From assembly GCF_000019225.1 (NCBI RefSeq), contig NC_010995.1, forward strand, positions 3,976,501 to 4,040,500: a DNA stretch of 64,000 nt, written 5' to 3'. The stretch comes from Cellvibrio japonicus Ueda107 (lineage in GTDB: Bacteria; Pseudomonadota; Gammaproteobacteria; Pseudomonadales; Cellvibrionaceae). Both the position numbers and the translations under genes were made by a program. The notes beneath the pieces were generated by a model. The model was not told where the DNA came from. It made no database searches and saw only the letters and a program-made list of their open reading frames with translations. This document shows positions 9,254-17,512 of the stretch, piece after piece (the stretch's first letter is position 1; each line of letters begins with the position of its first letter).

Positions 9254-9695
9254 CATCCCACACAGAAAGATCGGCATTCTGGCCATCGCCGCCATTTACA
9301 CCATCGGCGCCAAGGCTGTAGATGTCATATTCATGTCCCTGACCCGGGCTCATATATTGGTAATCATTGCCCCATGGATCTTTGGGCAGGGTTTCCAGGT
9401 AACCATTTGCCTTGTAGTTGCGCGGCAAGGGCGCAATCGTAGGCTTGGTCACCAGCGACTCAAGGCCCTGTTCGGTTGTCGGGTAGTTAAAATTATCGAT
9501 GCGGTACAGCTTGAGTGCCGTCTGCAGAGCTTTAAAGTCGGCACGGGCTTTTTGCACGTTAGCCTTGTCCAGGCTTTCCATGACGTTGGGCACGACAATA
9601 CCGGCGAGCAAACCGATGATGATCACCACCACCATGATTTCGATCAGGGTAAAACCGCGCTGGACGCGATGTTTCATTGCACGAATGTTATTCAT
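9240..9695 (-). CDS. gspG: Type II secretion major pseudopilin G
   Basis: The product is 151 aa. The leader is MKHRVQRG|FTLIEIMVVVIIIGLLAG with Glu at +5. The C-terminal half has the GspG signature: PTTEQGLESL, LPKDPWGNDY, and the calcium-binding loop around SLGADGVNGGDGQNADL. It is the main subunit of the periplasmic pseudopilus and is processed by a prepilin peptidase. The peptidase gene (gspO/pilD) is not in this window. Confidence 0.96.
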   Translation of the reverse strand: MNNIRAMKHRVQRGFTLIEIMVVVIIIGLLAGIVVPNVMESLDKANVQKARADFKALQTALKLYRIDNFNYPTTEQGLESLVTKPTIAPLPRNYKANGYLETLPKDPWGNDYQYMSPGQGHEYDIYSLGADGVNGGDGQNADLSVWDDGTQ

Positions 9696-9731
9696 ACTAT
9701 TCTTCTCCAGTCACTCAAACAAAGAATGGCC

Positions 9732-10967
9732 TTAGGAGGCCATCTGGGTCATTTCAAAGATGGGCGTGAGTATCGCCAAGACGATCAAACACACAGCGCC
9801 ACCCATAAAAATAATGGTTGCCGGTTCCAACAGGCCCATAGCAACACCAAGCATCATTTCCAGTTCCCGCTCCTGGTCGCGCGCGGCGTTGTCCAGTTGC
9901 TGCGGCAAGGTGCCATTGGTTTCGCCCGAAGCCACCAGCTGCACCAACAGCGGCGGGAATGCACCGCTGTTTTCCATGGCGCGATTCAGGCTGGTCCCTT
10001 CACGCACCGCCGCCGCGACAGAGTCGCAGGCTTCCTGCATCACCTTGTTGGTCATGACCTGGCCGGAAATATTGAGCGCCTGCAACAGCGGCACACCGCT
10101 GGCTGACAATAAACTCAGGGTGGCGGCAAAACGCGATGAGTTAATCTGTTTAACCAATTCACCAATTACCGGCAGTTTTAATTGCATAACATGCCAGGCG
10201 CGCAAACGCTTGGGGTCGCGCAACAAATGCTGGATACCAAAATAAACAGCAATAATGGCGATAAAGAGCACAACACCATAGTTTTGCAAAAACTCACTAC
10301 AGGCGATCAATGCCTGGGTCAGCATCGGCAGCTCGCGTCCGCCCTGCTCAAAGATTTTGACCAGCTTGGGGACGACCCACACCATCAGCGCCACAATTAC
10401 CCCGATACTAACCATGAGCATCACGACCGGGTAGATCATTGCCATCTTGATGCGCTGCTGCAACTGCTGGCTGGTTTGGGTGTAATCCGCCAGGCGTTCC
10501 AGCACCGGACTGAGATAGCCCGAGCCTTCACCCGCGCGCACCAGCGCGCGGTACATATCGTTGAAGGCACCCGGGTTGTCCCCCATGGCCTGGGCAAGGC
10601 TGAACCCCTCCAGTACACGGGTACGCACTTGTAACACCACCCGTTTTACATTGGCTTTTTGCGATTGTTTCGCCGTTGCCTGCAGAGCCTCATCCAGGGG
10701 TAAGCCGGAGCGCACCAGGGATGCCAATTGGCGGGTAATCAGGCTCAGGTCGCGCACGCTCAATTTGCCTGCACGGCGACGCCCCCAGCCGCCAAGCCCC
10801 GTATTTTCACTATTGGCCGCAGACTCCGCGCTACTGCTCAGGACTTCCAGCGGTTTGAGTTTTTTAGCGCGCAGCTGCGCGCGGATATGACGCTCGGAAT
10901 CCCCTTCAAGGATGCCCTTAACGGTTTTTCCATCTTCATTCAGCGCTTTGTAGCTGTAGGCACCCAT
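9732..10967 (-). CDS. gspF: Type II secretion inner-membrane platform protein F
   Basis: This 411-aa polytopic protein has two homologous cytoplasmic domains, for example SLITRQLASLVRSGLPLDEAL and FAATLSLLSASGVPLLQAL. Each is followed by membrane helices (about residues 170-190, 225-245 and 378-400). GspF is the platform that the GspE ATPase is thought to rotate or move to polymerise GspG. It lies between gspE and gspG, as is standard. Confidence 0.95.
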   Translation of the reverse strand: MGAYSYKALNEDGKTVKGILEGDSERHIRAQLRAKKLKPLEVLSSSAESAANSENTGLGGWGRRRAGKLSVRDLSLITRQLASLVRSGLPLDEALQATAKQSQKANVKRVVLQVRTRVLEGFSLAQAMGDNPGAFNDMYRALVRAGEGSGYLSPVLERLADYTQTSQQLQQRIKMAMIYPVVMLMVSIGVIVALMVWVVPKLVKIFEQGGRELPMLTQALIACSEFLQNYGVVLFIAIIAVYFGIQHLLRDPKRLRAWHVMQLKLPVIGELVKQINSSRFAATLSLLSASGVPLLQALNISGQVMTNKVMQEACDSVAAAVREGTSLNRAMENSGAFPPLLVQLVASGETNGTLPQQLDNAARDQERELEMMLGVAMGLLEPATIIFMGGAVCLIVLAILTPIFEMTQMAS

Positions 10968-10982
10968 GGCTTTACTCCGCGG

Positions 10983-12557
10983 TTACAGCTGGGTGGTTAC
11001 ACGCAGCACTTCTTCAATGCTGGTAATACCGTCAAGCACACACTGGCGCCCATCGTCGCTGATCGATGGACTGTGTTTGCGCGCCTCCGTGAGCAGCTCT
11101 TGCTCGCCCGCCTGCTCGTGGATCAGGTGGCGCAGGCGCTCATTGATTTCAATTAATTCGTAGATACCCTTACGACCGCGATAGCCCTGATGGTTGCAAT
11201 GTTTGCAACCGGAGGCCGCCGGGCGATAAATCGAGGTATTTGCCGGCAACTTGAGCATATCGCGCTCGGCGTCGCTGGGGACGTATTGTTCCTTACAGTG
11301 GCTGCACAGCAAACGCACCAGGCGCTGCGCCATGACCACTTCCAAACTCGATGCCAGCAGGAAGGGCTCAACCCCCATGTCTTTCAAACGCAGCACTGCA
11401 CCGATGGCGGTATTGGTGTGCAATGTTGATAACACCAGGTGACCGGTCAACGATGCCTGGATAGCGATTTCCGCCGTTTCACCGTCACGGATCTCACCCA
11501 CCATCACCACATCCGGGTCCTGGCGCAGGATGGCGCGCAAACCGCGTGCAAAGGTCATATCGACCTTGGTGTTAACCTGGGTTTGACCGATACCGGGCAA
11601 CAGATATTCCACCGGGTCTTCGATGGTGAGGATATTGCGACTGCGGGTGTTGATATGACTGAGGCCGGCATAGAGGGTGGTGGTTTTACCGGAACCGGTA
11701 GGACCGGTCACCAAGATAATGCCGTGAGGTTTCAGCAGGTTTTTGGCGAAGCGCTCCATCACATGGCGCGGCATATTCAGCTGTTCAAGTTTCAGCTGGC
11801 CGGCGGCCTGATCGAGCAGACGCAGTACGATACGCTCACCAAACGCCGAGGGAATGGTAGATACGCGAATATCCACCGCATGGCCAGCGAGGCGAACCGT
11901 AATACGGCCATCCTGGGGCAGGCGTTTTTCAGCGATATCCAGGCGCGCCATTACCTTCAAACGCGATACCAGTACCGGCGCCAGTTCGGGTTTGGGCGAA
12001 AGCACCTCGGTCAGTACGCCATCGATACGGAAACGCACCGATACCCGATCTTCAAAAGGTTCCAGGTGAATATCCGACGCCCCCTCGCGCACTGCCTGGG
12101 ACAAAATGGCGTTAATCAGACGGATAATCGGCGCATCATCATCACCGGCAAGCAGGTCGGTTCGATCCGCCAAATCATCGGCCATGGAAGACAGGTCAAA
12201 CTCATTGCCCAGGTCTTCTGCGGCGCGTTGCGCGGCGCCGTCACCGCTCTGGTACTCCCGTGTCAGGCGCTTCTGGAAATCTTCCGAGGGCAGCTCTTCC
12301 AGCTCAAAATCCGCGCCCAATACCCGTTGCAATTCGAGGAATACATCCAGCGTTAATCCGGCGCGAAACAGCACGCGCGGCTTTTGCCCGGACTCCAGCG
12401 TATCCAGCATCACCCCATGGGTTGAGGCAAAACTGAAAGGCAGGCGCTCGTAGACAGGCACAGCGGCCTCATCAACAACATCAGAATCCACAACCACCGG
12501 CAGGCCTGGTTCGGCGACCAGAACAACCGGTGAATCGCTCAAGGCATGCTCGGTCAC
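10983..12557 (-). CDS. gspE: Type II secretion ATPase E
   Basis: This 524-aa cytoplasmic secretion ATPase has a Walker A motif (GPTGSGKTTTLYAGL), an Asp box and Walker B region (RQDPDVVMVGEIRDGETAE), a His box (GHLVLSTLHTN) and the zinc-binding tetracysteine pair CSHC and CKHC of true GspE proteins. The N-terminal domain (about residues 60-130) should bind GspL. The enzyme powers pseudopilus extension. Confidence 0.97.
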   Translation of the reverse strand: MTEHALSDSPVVLVAEPGLPVVVDSDVVDEAAVPVYERLPFSFASTHGVMLDTLESGQKPRVLFRAGLTLDVFLELQRVLGADFELEELPSEDFQKRLTREYQSGDGAAQRAAEDLGNEFDLSSMADDLADRTDLLAGDDDAPIIRLINAILSQAVREGASDIHLEPFEDRVSVRFRIDGVLTEVLSPKPELAPVLVSRLKVMARLDIAEKRLPQDGRITVRLAGHAVDIRVSTIPSAFGERIVLRLLDQAAGQLKLEQLNMPRHVMERFAKNLLKPHGIILVTGPTGSGKTTTLYAGLSHINTRSRNILTIEDPVEYLLPGIGQTQVNTKVDMTFARGLRAILRQDPDVVMVGEIRDGETAEIAIQASLTGHLVLSTLHTNTAIGAVLRLKDMGVEPFLLASSLEVVMAQRLVRLLCSHCKEQYVPSDAERDMLKLPANTSIYRPAASGCKHCNHQGYRGRKGIYELIEINERLRHLIHEQAGEQELLTEARKHSPSISDDGRQCVLDGITSIEEVLRVTTQL

Positions 12558-12560
12558 AGC

Positions 12561-14606
12561 TTATTCCTCAGCCTTGGCAGGTTCTGGATCCTGGCGGAGA
12601 TCAATGACTGGCTGGCGGCTCTCCCACTCGGGTAATACCGGGATTTCACTTTTCCTCACCAGCAATCCACGGTTGCGCACATGGTTCAGCTGCTCTTCGC
12701 GAATCAGGCGGTATTTTTCAGCGGTTGAGCCGGTAAGCACCTTGTCATCGCGTACAACGGTTGCGCGGATAAATACCAGCAGGTTGGTTTTGGATTTTGA
12801 CGATGTCTGGCTACGGAATAATTGGCCCAGCACAGGAATGCTGCCAAGCACAGGGACTCGACGCTCACCCGTTTGGACTTCATCGGTAATCAAGCCCCCC
12901 AGGACAATCGTCTCACCATCGGAAGAAAGTATCTGGGTTTGGATTTCACGCTTGTTGGTAATAATGCCGTCTTCACTGCTGACATCAGACAAGCTTGATA
13001 CTTCCTGCTTGATATCGAGCACAATACTGTCGCCTTCATTGATGTGCGGCGTCACTTCCAGCTTAAGGCCGACATCTTCACGGTTAATGGTGGTGAACGG
13101 GCTGCCGATCGTACTGTTCCCGCCGGTGCCGACTGCGCTGTAGGAACCGGTGCGGAAAGGCACCTGGCGACCAACCGATATAACCGCCTGGTTGTTATCC
13201 GTGGTTAACAGGCTGGGGGTAGAAAGAATGTTGGTTTTACTGCTGGACTGCATCAGTTTTAACACCGCCAGGAAGTCGGTGCGCTCACCCAGGCGACCAA
13301 AGCCAAACATCTGCCCGGACAAGCCGGATAAACCGGAAGCAAGGTTGGCCAGCGCGGTATCCTTATCATCCTGGCTCGCATTTTTATCGCTCGCGGCTAA
13401 TACCGCGGAGCCAATACCGCCGATAGATCCGCGTGAACCATTGGCAGAGGCGCCAAAGCCATATTTATCATCGCGGTACATCCACTCAATGCCCAATTCC
13501 TTACCGTCTTCGTCTGATACTTCGGCGATAATGGCTTCAACCAATACTTGTGCGCGACGGATATCAAGGCTGTCAACAATCGATAGCATGGTGTCCATGG
13601 TATCCACGTCCGCTGTCAGCAAGACTGAGTTGGTCGCCGGGTCAGCCTGCACACCCGGCTGCTGCGTGTTGGGTGCAGCGCCCTCGGCCTGGCGGCTTTG
13701 GGTGAAGCTTTGCATCATGCCGGTCAGTACCTTGGCAACATCTTCCGCCTTGGCATAGCGCAGATAAACCACGCGCACATTGGCATTCTTGGTCTGCGGG
13801 CGATCCAGATCATCAATCAGGAATTTGAGGCGCTGGCGCGACATGTCATCGCCACTGATCACCACTGCGTTAATACGCTTGTCCGCCACAATCACCGGCG
13901 GGGAGGTTGTCATACCGCGGTTGGGATCGGGCTTTTCCAACTGGGTCAGCATATTGACCACTTCAGTGGCATTGGCGTAGCGCAAGGGAATGACATCCGT
14001 CTGGGTTATACCAATTTTATCCAGCTGCACCACCAACTCATTCATACGCGCGACGTTGGCGCGGGTGTCGGTGATAATCAGTGCATTACTGGGTTCGTAG
14101 GTCGTCAGGTGACCATACTGCGGTACCAGTGGACGCAATGCCGCCAGGATTTTTGCAGCGCTGGTATTTTTCAGCGGAATGACCTGGGTAATGTATAAGT
14201 CATCGCGAACATTAACGTTTTTTTCTGTTGGAATCGGCAGGTTGCGCGCATCGCGGTTGGCAACGATACGCACGATGTTGCCGCTTTCCACCGCGGTAAA
14301 TCCGTAGACATCCAGGGAGGCGAGGAAGAGTTCATAGACTTCCTTGGACGTAAGCGGCTTGCTGTTGATGACCTTGATCGGGCCGCGCACCTTGGGGTCG
14401 ATAATGATCGTTTTGCCGGTAGCACCGGCAATGAATTTAATCACTTCCTGGATATCGGTATCGTTAAAGTTGACCGTCCAGGTCTGCTCGCCCTGTGCAT
14501 TGGTAGAGGTTGGATCCTGCGCCCAGACAGCGCTGCCTGCTGCTACCAGGGTAGCCAGCAACAGGCCCTTGAAGAAACTAGTGTTGTGAGCATTAACGCG
14601 GTTCAC
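12561..14606 (-). CDS. gspD: Type II secretion outer-membrane secretin D
   Basis: The product is 681 aa with a signal peptide (LLLATLVAAGSAVWA|Q). It has N0 (TWTVNFNDTDIQEVIKFIAG), repeated N1-N3 KH-like domains and the C-terminal secretin domain with VPVLGSIPVLGQLFR. A long loop with many Ser, Ala and Gly residues (about 390-440) interrupts the region before the secretin core. The last 40 residues probably form the S-domain that a pilotin recognises. No pilotin gene is visible. Confidence 0.96.
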   Translation of the reverse strand: MNRVNAHNTSFFKGLLLATLVAAGSAVWAQDPTSTNAQGEQTWTVNFNDTDIQEVIKFIAGATGKTIIIDPKVRGPIKVINSKPLTSKEVYELFLASLDVYGFTAVESGNIVRIVANRDARNLPIPTEKNVNVRDDLYITQVIPLKNTSAAKILAALRPLVPQYGHLTTYEPSNALIITDTRANVARMNELVVQLDKIGITQTDVIPLRYANATEVVNMLTQLEKPDPNRGMTTSPPVIVADKRINAVVISGDDMSRQRLKFLIDDLDRPQTKNANVRVVYLRYAKAEDVAKVLTGMMQSFTQSRQAEGAAPNTQQPGVQADPATNSVLLTADVDTMDTMLSIVDSLDIRRAQVLVEAIIAEVSDEDGKELGIEWMYRDDKYGFGASANGSRGSIGGIGSAVLAASDKNASQDDKDTALANLASGLSGLSGQMFGFGRLGERTDFLAVLKLMQSSSKTNILSTPSLLTTDNNQAVISVGRQVPFRTGSYSAVGTGGNSTIGSPFTTINREDVGLKLEVTPHINEGDSIVLDIKQEVSSLSDVSSEDGIITNKREIQTQILSSDGETIVLGGLITDEVQTGERRVPVLGSIPVLGQLFRSQTSSKSKTNLLVFIRATVVRDDKVLTGSTAEKYRLIREEQLNHVRNRGLLVRKSEIPVLPEWESRQPVIDLRQDPEPAKAEE

Positions 14607-14621
14607 TGGGCGACCTCATTT

Positions 14622-15761
14622 TTAATTAAGCACTATATCGAGATTGATCACGCTGCCGCCGCGTTTTATTTCCAGGTTGGCGGAGGTGGCATTGCTCATG
14701 TTTTTGTAGATTTCCATGATTTTCCCCGGACTGGTTAAAGGCACACCGTTAACGGCGGTGACTATGTCGTCCGTCTGCAAGCCCAGGGAATTAAACATTT
14801 CGGCATTGCGGCCGGGGCGGATTTTGTAACCAACCACTTGTCCACCTTCGCGATGGATACTCATAGCAACCACATCGGCCAGGGTATTGCCCATCGCGGC
14901 CATACGCGGATCGCCCGCCGGGTCAGGACCAAACTGGCGCTGCTCAGGCTGCGGATCTACATGGACAGGACGCTGCTGGAAAGGTGCCTGGGCATAACCG
15001 GAATCGCGCTGGGGATTGCCCGCCGGAGGACGGGCCATGGGCGAGGCAATCTTGGGCGCATTGGGATCATCTTTAAAGAGCCAAAGGGACTCATACTTAC
15101 CGTTATTGCTGATGATCACGCGCAAATCGAGCACTTTAGCGAGGGTCACATTATTGCCCACAGGTAACTTGTCGCCTATCGCGTAGACTTCCTGGCGGTC
15201 GCCCGAGGAAATCACAGCGCGCGCCGCCTGTTCGTGGTTACTGGCCAGCACACCGCGCAACACCAGGTTGAGCTGGGTATCCGCGGCATCATCTTCAATA
15301 CCGGTTGTCGCTGCTGCCTGGGGCTGCTCCGGCTCGGGGGCCGCAACCGGCGCATTGCCAAACGGTGTCAGGGTTTTTAGCTGGTTGATATTGATCGAGG
15401 ATTCTGCCGCCTGGCCGGTTGAACCAGCGCCCCCGGTTGCTACCAGGGCAATACTGGCCGGAGGGATTTGCGGACTTGGCATTAACAGCCAGAAGAGTTG
15501 GGCCAGTGTATGGCTCAGCCATAACACCAGGAAGAAGGTAATGATCCATTGCCAGGTACGCAGGGGGATACGCTTTGCCCCGGCCAGCAACTGGTTGAGA
15601 TGCTGCTCCAATTGCGCGCTGCGCTGTGCTAGCGCGGCGCGGCTGGAAGAGTGCGACTGATGCATGGATTCGGACATGAACTGGGTTAAATCCTTGGCAC
15701 TGTTGAAAGATAGCGTTGGAGGGAAGCGGGTTTCCGGCCTGATACCGGTCAATGCACCCAT
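14622..15761 (-). CDS. gspC: Type II secretion inner-membrane protein C
   Basis: The product is 379 aa from ATG 15761, which is longer than many GspC proteins. ATG 15677 or 15665 are possible later starts, and none has a strong ribosome-binding site. It has a transmembrane helix at about residues 70-92 (TWQWIITFFLVLWLSHTLA), the HR domain (NLVLRGVLASNHEQAARAVI), a Pro/Gln-rich linker and a C-terminal PDZ domain (YKIRPGRNAEMFNSLGLQTD). GspC connects the inner platform to secretin N0. It is the first gene of the operon. Confidence 0.92.
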   Translation of the reverse strand: MGALTGIRPETRFPPTLSFNSAKDLTQFMSESMHQSHSSSRAALAQRSAQLEQHLNQLLAGAKRIPLRTWQWIITFFLVLWLSHTLAQLFWLLMPSPQIPPASIALVATGGAGSTGQAAESSININQLKTLTPFGNAPVAAPEPEQPQAAATTGIEDDAADTQLNLVLRGVLASNHEQAARAVISSGDRQEVYAIGDKLPVGNNVTLAKVLDLRVIISNNGKYESLWLFKDDPNAPKIASPMARPPAGNPQRDSGYAQAPFQQRPVHVDPQPEQRQFGPDPAGDPRMAAMGNTLADVVAMSIHREGGQVVGYKIRPGRNAEMFNSLGLQTDDIVTAVNGVPLTSPGKIMEIYKNMSNATSANLEIKRGGSVINLDIVLN

Positions 15762-15950
15762 ACTACCCGAAAGCTTAGTGCGTTATGGTTATAAAAGCTG
15801 CCGGATTGTACTCTATAGCCAGCGCAAATGCGAAATCAGGCGGCAAGACTGAGACCCAACCTACGCAAGGCGCGCCAAACAGCTCTCCACTACCCCCACG
15901 AGCAGTTCTCGTTTGAGGCAAAGTTTGTTAACAAGTTGCGCGGAAATCAC

Positions 15951-15989
15951 AAAAAAACCCCGCGGCGCAGGGACACCAGCGGGGTTTTT
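15951..15989 (-). terminator. Rho-independent terminator of the Rsm-like RNA
   Basis: Stem arms are AAACCCCGC at about 15955-15963 and GCGGGGTTT at 15979-15987. Read leftwards, a run of seven U follows. It lies between divergent genes (gspC and xseB), so it can only serve an intergenic transcript. Confidence 0.8.
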
Positions 15990-16080
15990 ACAGGATGTTC
16001 GGGCCATACCTTGGATATACCTAGCGCCTCCGTGAGTGTCCCTGCTAAAGCGGCTGCTCCCTGCAACCAATCCGTCAACC
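15951..16080 (-). ncRNA. Candidate RsmY/RsmZ-like (CsrA/RsmA-binding) small RNA
   Basis: The leftward transcript, about 130 nt, is predicted between a weak promoter (GTGACT-N16-ATAATG, start near 16080) and a rho-independent terminator with a 7-U tail. It carries four GGA motifs (ACGGAU, AGGGAG, AGGGAC, ACGGAG). One sits in the loop of a 6-bp hairpin with stems GGUUGC and GCAGCC around AGGGA, the form bound by CsrA/RsmA. About 60 bp upstream of the predicted start is a near match to the GacA upstream activating sequence. Size, layout and motifs match rsm RNAs of pseudomonads. The sequence itself is not conserved enough for me to name which one. Confidence 0.62.
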
Positions 16081-16135
16081 TAGCCATTATTGTTGAGTAT
16101 TGTGCCAGTCACCAGTGGCGTATCTCTGTAACTTT

Positions 16136-16153
16136 TGTAGGAAATATCTCACA
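16136..16153 (-). promoter_or_regulatory. GacA-type upstream activating sequence
   Basis: On the minus strand the site reads TGTGAG-N6-CCTACA, against the known consensus TGTAAG-N6-CTTACA, with 10 of 12 fixed positions matching. Its centre is about 65 bp before the predicted start of the small RNA, a usual distance for rsm genes. Confidence 0.6.
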
Positions 16154-16275
16154 ACCAAAAAATAACCCGGGACGCCCATAGCGTATCGGCAGGTTACATC
16201 CAGGCAGTTTATAATCCCACTTTATTGCAACCCCACCCATGCCTCCACACCATCTACCCGTAACGAGCGATAAGC

Positions 16276-16524
16276 ATGCCCCCAAAAAAGAAACCTATCG
16301 ATTTCGAACAGTCCCTCAATGCCCTGGAGGCACTGGTTAACCGCATGGAGCAGGGTGACATGCCCCTGGAAGAGTCGCTGCAAGCCTTTGAGTCCGGGAT
16401 TGCCCTGACGCGCGAGTGCCAGGCCCGCCTGGCCGCTGCGGAACTGCAGGTCACCAAGTTGATTGAAGAACAGGGCAATATCAGCCTGACCGGGTTCGAC
16501 CAGGATCAGGATGATGCACTATGA
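16276..16524 (+). CDS. xseB: Exodeoxyribonuclease VII small subunit
   Basis: The 82-aa product has the family core [20 protein letters not shown] and [19 protein letters not shown]. XseB binds XseA to form exonuclease VII, which degrades single-stranded DNA. Its stop overlaps the ispA start by 4 bp (ATGA). The xseB-ispA-dxs order is common in gammaproteobacteria. Confidence 0.93.
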
Positions 16525-17408
16525 CCTGGACGTTTCGCGACTTTGCCAGCCATTGCCGACAACAGGTCGACACCGCCCTCGATCAACGATTCCCCCTGGG
16601 TGATGACCCGACCCAATTGCGCGCGGCCATGCGCTATAGCCTGTTCAATGGCGGCAAACGTGTCCGCCCGATCCTGGCTTATGCCTCGGCCCTGGCCATT
16701 AACCCTCATATTTCCCTCAAGCAGGTTGATCCTATTGCGGCGGCAGTTGAGTGCCTGCACGCCTACAGCCTGGTGCACGACGACCTCCCCGCCATGGACG
16801 ATGACGACCTGCGCCGCGGCAAACCCACCTGCCATATCGCCTTTAATGAGGCCACTGCTATCCTCGCGGGCGATGGCTTGCAGACACTCGCTTTCGAGTT
16901 GCTTGGCAGCATCGAAGCACCCGCCGATATCCGCATCCAACTCATCCAGGTGCTGGCTAAAGGCTCAGGCGTAGAGGGTATGGTATTGGGCCAGGCCATC
17001 GACCTGGCTGCCGTTGAGCAGCAACTCACCCTGGAGCAACTGGAAACCATGCACCGCTACAAGACCGGTGCACTGATCCGCGCCAGTGTGACCATGGGCG
17101 CCCTGTTCGCCGGCGCAAACAACACCCAGCTCGCCGCCCTGGACCAGTATGCCAGCGCTATAGGCCTGGCGTTCCAGGTACAGGACGACATCCTCGATGT
17201 CATTTCCGATACCCAGACGCTGGGCAAACAGCAAGGCGCCGATATTGCCCGCAACAAGCCGACCTATGTATCCCTGTTGGGACTGGATGCCGCCCGTACC
17301 AAGGCGGATGACCTGTACCGGCAGGCCCAAAAGGCGCTGGACGGTTTTGGCTCCAGCGCTGATCCACTGCGCCAGTTGGCCAGCTATATAGTAGAAAGGA
17401 CGCATTGA
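16521..17408 (+). CDS. ispA: Farnesyl diphosphate synthase
   Basis: This 295-aa all-helical prenyltransferase has the first Asp-rich motif [15 protein letters not shown] and the second, [20 protein letters not shown] near residue 50 binds the diphosphate. It condenses DMAPP and IPP to geranyl and then farnesyl diphosphate, for quinone side chains and undecaprenyl phosphate. It is coupled to xseB and followed by dxs. The 104-bp gap to dxs contains a perfect 14-bp palindrome, AGCCAGCGCTGGCT, at 17431-17444. Confidence 0.95.
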
Positions 17409-17512
17409 TTGTGTCCTGGCTGACCGGCCCAGCCAGCGCTGGCTAGGCATTTGTGCTTTCGACGCCTACAATGGCCGGCCGCCCACAAAAACGATGACGA
17501 TCCAGCAACCGC

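Noticed and set aside
9039..10106. 355-codon plus-strand open frame opposite gspF, gspG and gspH
   Set aside because: It lies entirely antisense to three certain gsp genes; its composition (many His, Gln, Arg) is that of a shadow frame and no ribosome-binding site or domain is seen.
11439..12356. 305-codon plus-strand open frame opposite gspE
   Set aside because: Antisense shadow of a certain ATPase gene.
15861..16070. 69-codon minus-strand open frame across the Rsm-like RNA
   Set aside because: It runs straight through the terminator hairpin and U-run and has no ribosome-binding site.
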